From the NCBI RefSeq assembly GCF_002150005.2, contig NZ_MSPP01000001.1:744001-808000 (forward strand): DNA of 64,000 bases, given 5' to 3'. Below the pieces are notes generated by a model. The model ran no database searches, was not told the origin of the DNA, and worked only from the letters and a program-made list of their open reading frames with translations. Source of the stretch: Marivivens niveibacter (GTDB lineage: Bacteria > Pseudomonadota > Alphaproteobacteria > Rhodobacterales > Rhodobacteraceae). The first letter of the stretch is position 1. Every line of letters begins with the position of its first letter. Positions 61,735-64,000 of this stretch are shown here, one piece after another. The position numbers and the translations under genes are program-made.

Positions 61735-62640
61735 ATGACAGAGCAAAGAAAAGGGCTTTTGGCTCTGGTCACGGCCACCGTGATCTGGGGCCTTTCGTCG
61801 CTTTATTACGCGCAATTCAGGCACATGCCCCCGATCGAGGTTTTGTGCTATCGGTCGTTGTGGTCGCTTCTGTTTTTCGGCGCTATTTTGTTGTTTCAGG
61901 GGCGGATCGGACAGCTGTGGCAGTCTGTGAATACGATCCCCAAACTGGGCATTGTTGCCACCGCGGCCCTGCTGATTGCCGCCAATTGGTTCGGTTTTAT
62001 CTTTGCCATCAAATTCGGCTACGCCGTCGAAGCATCGCTGGGCTATTACATTTTCCCCATCGTCGCGGTTCTGTTGGGCCGCGTGTTTCTGGGCGAACGA
62101 TTGTCGATTTGGCAATTATGTGCGGTCGGGCTCGCAACGGCGGCGGTTATTATCCTAACCGCTGGATTGGGCGTCCCGCCGTGGATTGCACTGGGATTGG
62201 CGGGCACGTTCGGGATTTACGGATTGATCAAGAAACGGATCACCCTTGGGCCCGTTCTATCGGTCACGGCCGAAGTGTTAGTGCTGGCACCCTTCGTGGT
62301 GTTTTATCTGGTCATCTGGGGCGCACGGGACCTGACACTATGGACCCATGTTTTGCTATTCGGGTCTGGCCCGCTGACAGGTGTGACGCTGGTGCTATTC
62401 GCCTATGGTAGCCGCCGCGTCGCGCTGTCGACGGTCGGGATCATGCAATACATCAACCCGACCTTACAATTCATCGTGGCGACCACGGTATTCCTAGAAC
62501 CATTCACGGTCTGGCATCAAATCGCATTTGCGTTGATCTGGACCGGTGTTGGTATCTATTGCGTGGCCGCGATCCGTCAGGACAGATCAGCGCGCAAAGC
62601 CGCCTCAAGGGAGGCGACGTTAGGCACGGTTGTTACATAG
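61735..62640 (+). CDS. rarD: RarD-type EamA transporter
   Basis: A 301-residue inner-membrane protein with ten predicted transmembrane helices. LVTATVIWGLSSLYYAQFRH, MPPIEVLCYRSLWSLLFFGA, ANWFGFIFAIKFGYAVEASL and GYYIFPIVAVLLGRVFLGER match the RarD branch of the EamA/DMT superfamily. The substrate is unknown (RarD was named for chloramphenicol sensitivity). Its 3' end overlaps the convergent LOG-family gene by 64 bases. Confidence 0.92.
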   Translation: MTEQRKGLLALVTATVIWGLSSLYYAQFRHMPPIEVLCYRSLWSLLFFGAILLFQGRIGQLWQSVNTIPKLGIVATAALLIAANWFGFIFAIKFGYAVEASLGYYIFPIVAVLLGRVFLGERLSIWQLCAVGLATAAVIILTAGLGVPPWIALGLAGTFGIYGLIKKRITLGPVLSVTAEVLVLAPFVVFYLVIWGARDLTLWTHVLLFGSGPLTGVTLVLFAYGSRRVALSTVGIMQYINPTLQFIVATTVFLEPFTVWHQIAFALIWTGVGIYCVAAIRQDRSARKAASREATLGTVVT

Positions 62641-63122
62641 TCCAGCACGTCTTGGTCGGCGAACCCTTCGGTCACCACATGCGATATTAATCCGACCAGT
62701 GGCTGCCAATATCCGTCAACGTCCAGCAAATAGATCGGTTTGCTGTGCAGGCCCAATTGGCGCCATGTCAGAACTTCGAAAAATTCATCTAGCGATCCGC
62801 CACCACCTGGCAATACAACAATTGCATCGGCGTTCATGAACAACACTTTTTTACGTTCATGCATCGTTTCGGTGATGACAAAACTGTCCAGATCGCGTTT
62901 TCCAACTTCGCGTTCAAACAGGTGAACAGGGATAACGCCAAAGGTTTTGCCGCCCTTAGATTGGGCCGTGCGCGCCACCGTGCCCATCAGGCCCACATCA
63001 CCTGCGCCGTAAACCAGTCGCCAATCGTTTCGTGCCAACATTTCGCCGGTATCTACCGCTGACTGTTCGTATGACGGGCGCAGACCCGACCGTGACCCGC
63101 AATACACGCATACTGATTTCAT
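62577..63122 (-). CDS. LOG-family protein (TIGR00730 Rossmann fold)
   Basis: A 181-residue Rossmann-like protein of the lysine-decarboxylase-like LOG family, nucleoside monophosphate phosphoribohydrolases in plants and some bacteria. It starts MKSVCVYCGSRSGLRPSYEQ; the family signature PGGxGTxxE reads PGGGGSLDEFFEVLTWRQLG here, with Ser in place of Thr, and METMHERKK-like TETMHERKKVLFMNAD supplies the other catalytic segment. LVYGAGDVGLMGTVA is the nucleotide-binding loop. The convergent overlap with rarD (62577-62640) covers codons of both genes. Confidence 0.92.
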   Translation of the reverse strand: MKSVCVYCGSRSGLRPSYEQSAVDTGEMLARNDWRLVYGAGDVGLMGTVARTAQSKGGKTFGVIPVHLFEREVGKRDLDSFVITETMHERKKVLFMNADAIVVLPGGGGSLDEFFEVLTWRQLGLHSKPIYLLDVDGYWQPLVGLISHVVTEGFADQDVLDYVTTVPNVASLEAALRADLS

Positions 63123-63236
63123 ACCTTCGGATGCCTTTTATCGATGAACATATCTTTGACCCTGCATAATCGCGTTGCTATGGTCCGACAACAATTGATG
63201 CTGCATAGCGGCAAAACGCTGCGAAAAGGGGACACC

Positions 63237-64000
63237 GTGGCGAAACTATTAGGAATGAATGCGACTGCTGTTGTCGTCGGTGCTGGCGTGGCTGGCCTGG
63301 CCGTTTTAGGTGTTTTGATCGCCAATCCACCTGCGCCAACCGAAGACGTCGTAACCGAAGACGCCGTAACCGAGGTTGCCGAAGTTGAGCAGGCCGAAGA
63401 AGCTGCAGTTCAGCAGTCAGAGCCAGAACCTGAAACGGTCGCGCCCGAAGAAACCCAGCGTCCAGCGCCGCAGTTTGACACGGTTCGTATCGAACCAGAT
63501 GGCACAGCAGTGATCGCAGGGCGGTTTGAGGGCGGCGGCGAAGTCGCGATTTTGCTGGATGGCGACGTGATCGAAACGGTCACGGCTGGCCCCGATGGCG
63601 CATTCGCGGGGTTCTTTACACTGCCCGACGCCGCAGACACACGGATTTTGACATTGTTGGGCGCTCCGGATGGCGACGCGGTTAGTGCAGCTGAAACAGT
63701 GATCGTATCACCGACCGTTACGCCATCCGACGACGACACCGATGTTGCGATGGCCGAGGAAACCGATGCGCCAACCGAGGCAGAAACTGTTATTGCCCAA
63801 GTCGAAGTAGACGAACAGCCCGCCGAAATGGCCGCAATCGAACAGACCGACACTGTGCAAATTGATGTGGTCGAACAGGAACAGCCAGAACAGGCCACCG
63901 ATTTGGCCGCGCAGATTACAGATGATGCTGCCGAAACCGTCGTGGAAACCGCCGAGGCCGTCGTTGACATGGTTGCGTCCGCTATGGACGAAAGCGATGA
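63237..64000 (+). CDS. LysM-type envelope protein, N-terminal part (runs off the window)
   Basis: The gene is cut by the right edge after 254 codons. I take GTG 63237 (reading MAKLLGMNATAVVVGAGVAG) with AAAAGGGG six bases upstream; an in-frame ATG at 63198 is an alternative. One N-terminal membrane helix (residues about 8-29) is followed by acidic low-complexity sequence and a small beta domain, VRIEPDGTAVIAGRFEGGGE with VAILLDGDVIETV. That order, FDxVRxEPDG...AGR...ILLDG, resembles Rhodobacteraceae proteins with a C-terminal LysM peptidoglycan-binding domain, but the LysM part would lie outside the window. Residues 160-254 are strongly acidic and Ala/Glu/Val-rich. Confidence 0.7.
   Translation, partial: MAKLLGMNATAVVVGAGVAGLAVLGVLIANPPAPTEDVVTEDAVTEVAEVEQAEEAAVQQSEPEPETVAPEETQRPAPQFDTVRIEPDGTAVIAGRFEGGGEVAILLDGDVIETVTAGPDGAFAGFFTLPDAADTRILTLLGAPDGDAVSAAETVIVSPTVTPSDDDTDVAMAEETDAPTEAETVIAQVEVDEQPAEMAAIEQTDTVQIDVVEQEQPEQATDLAAQITDDAAETVVETAEAVVDMVASAMDESD

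Noticed and set aside
1-64000. tRNA, rRNA, CRISPR arrays, insertion sequences and prophage
   Set aside because: No cloverleaf-like sequence, regular short repeat with spacers, transposase or phage gene was found by eye in the intergenic regions.

Overview
The window looks like a chromosomal segment of a marine alphaproteobacterium, most likely Rhodobacteraceae of the Roseobacter type. The inference rests on gene content and layout: a lexA-type GTTC-N7-GTTC box in front of an imuA-imuB-dnaE2 cassette, a soxBDAG sarcosine oxidase operon, a ureDABCEFG operon, a ccmI-ruvX-DUF1289 string, an RTX/Hint exported protein, a TbpB-like lipoprotein and a LysM-type protein. Base composition is moderately GC-rich and the genes are tightly packed with many ATGA overlaps. 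I see no phage, insertion sequence, CRISPR array, rRNA or tRNA gene.

Layout. 1-12435 (minus strand): an 11.9-kb gene for a 3966-residue exported DUF11-repeat protein (30 repeats counted by eye), followed by the start of a second exported protein that runs off the window. 12724-19411 (plus): adenine deaminase, then the urease operon, a purine-nitrogen and urea-nitrogen module. 19510-20916: RTX-Hint protein. 21215-31477 (plus): a ten-gene chemosensory operon with a sensorless soluble receptor carrying two signalling tips, a triple CheW fusion, CheB, a HEAT-repeat protein, CheR, a receiver, CheA, a small STAS-like protein, a second receiver and a coiled-coil protein with a CheZ-like D-x-x-x-Q motif. 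No flagellar or pilus gene accompanies it. 31479-36916 (minus): SOS mutagenesis cassette with its LexA operator. 37067-41733: xylulokinase, glycerate 2-kinase, an EEP-family hydrolase (convergent) and a TbpB-like lipoprotein.

41830-45837: dusA with a coupled dioxygenase-like gene, a DUF2798 membrane protein, a hairpin-rich gap, then a dmpE-like hydratase coupled to a dmpH-like decarboxylase gene that is broken by an in-frame TAA. 45936-47855 (minus): ccmI-ruvX-DUF1289. 48074-53528 (plus): sarcosine oxidase soxB, a 68-residue membrane protein, soxD, soxA, soxG, closed by a strong terminator. 53697-58941: four family-2 glycosyltransferase paralogues around a sulfotransferase-like gene, arranged as two convergent blocks, probably making or decorating a surface glycan. 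59113-64000: iron superoxide dismutase, a NIT-HAMP chemoreceptor, RarD-type transporter, LOG-family protein and the start of a LysM-type protein.

The most unusual part is the chemosensory operon. Other items worth checking are the stop codon in the decarboxylase, a 13-bp perfect inverted repeat just before dusA, a mini-ORF coupled to soxB, and the multi-hairpin stretch at 43829-43934. All calls come from reading the sequence; no database search was run.
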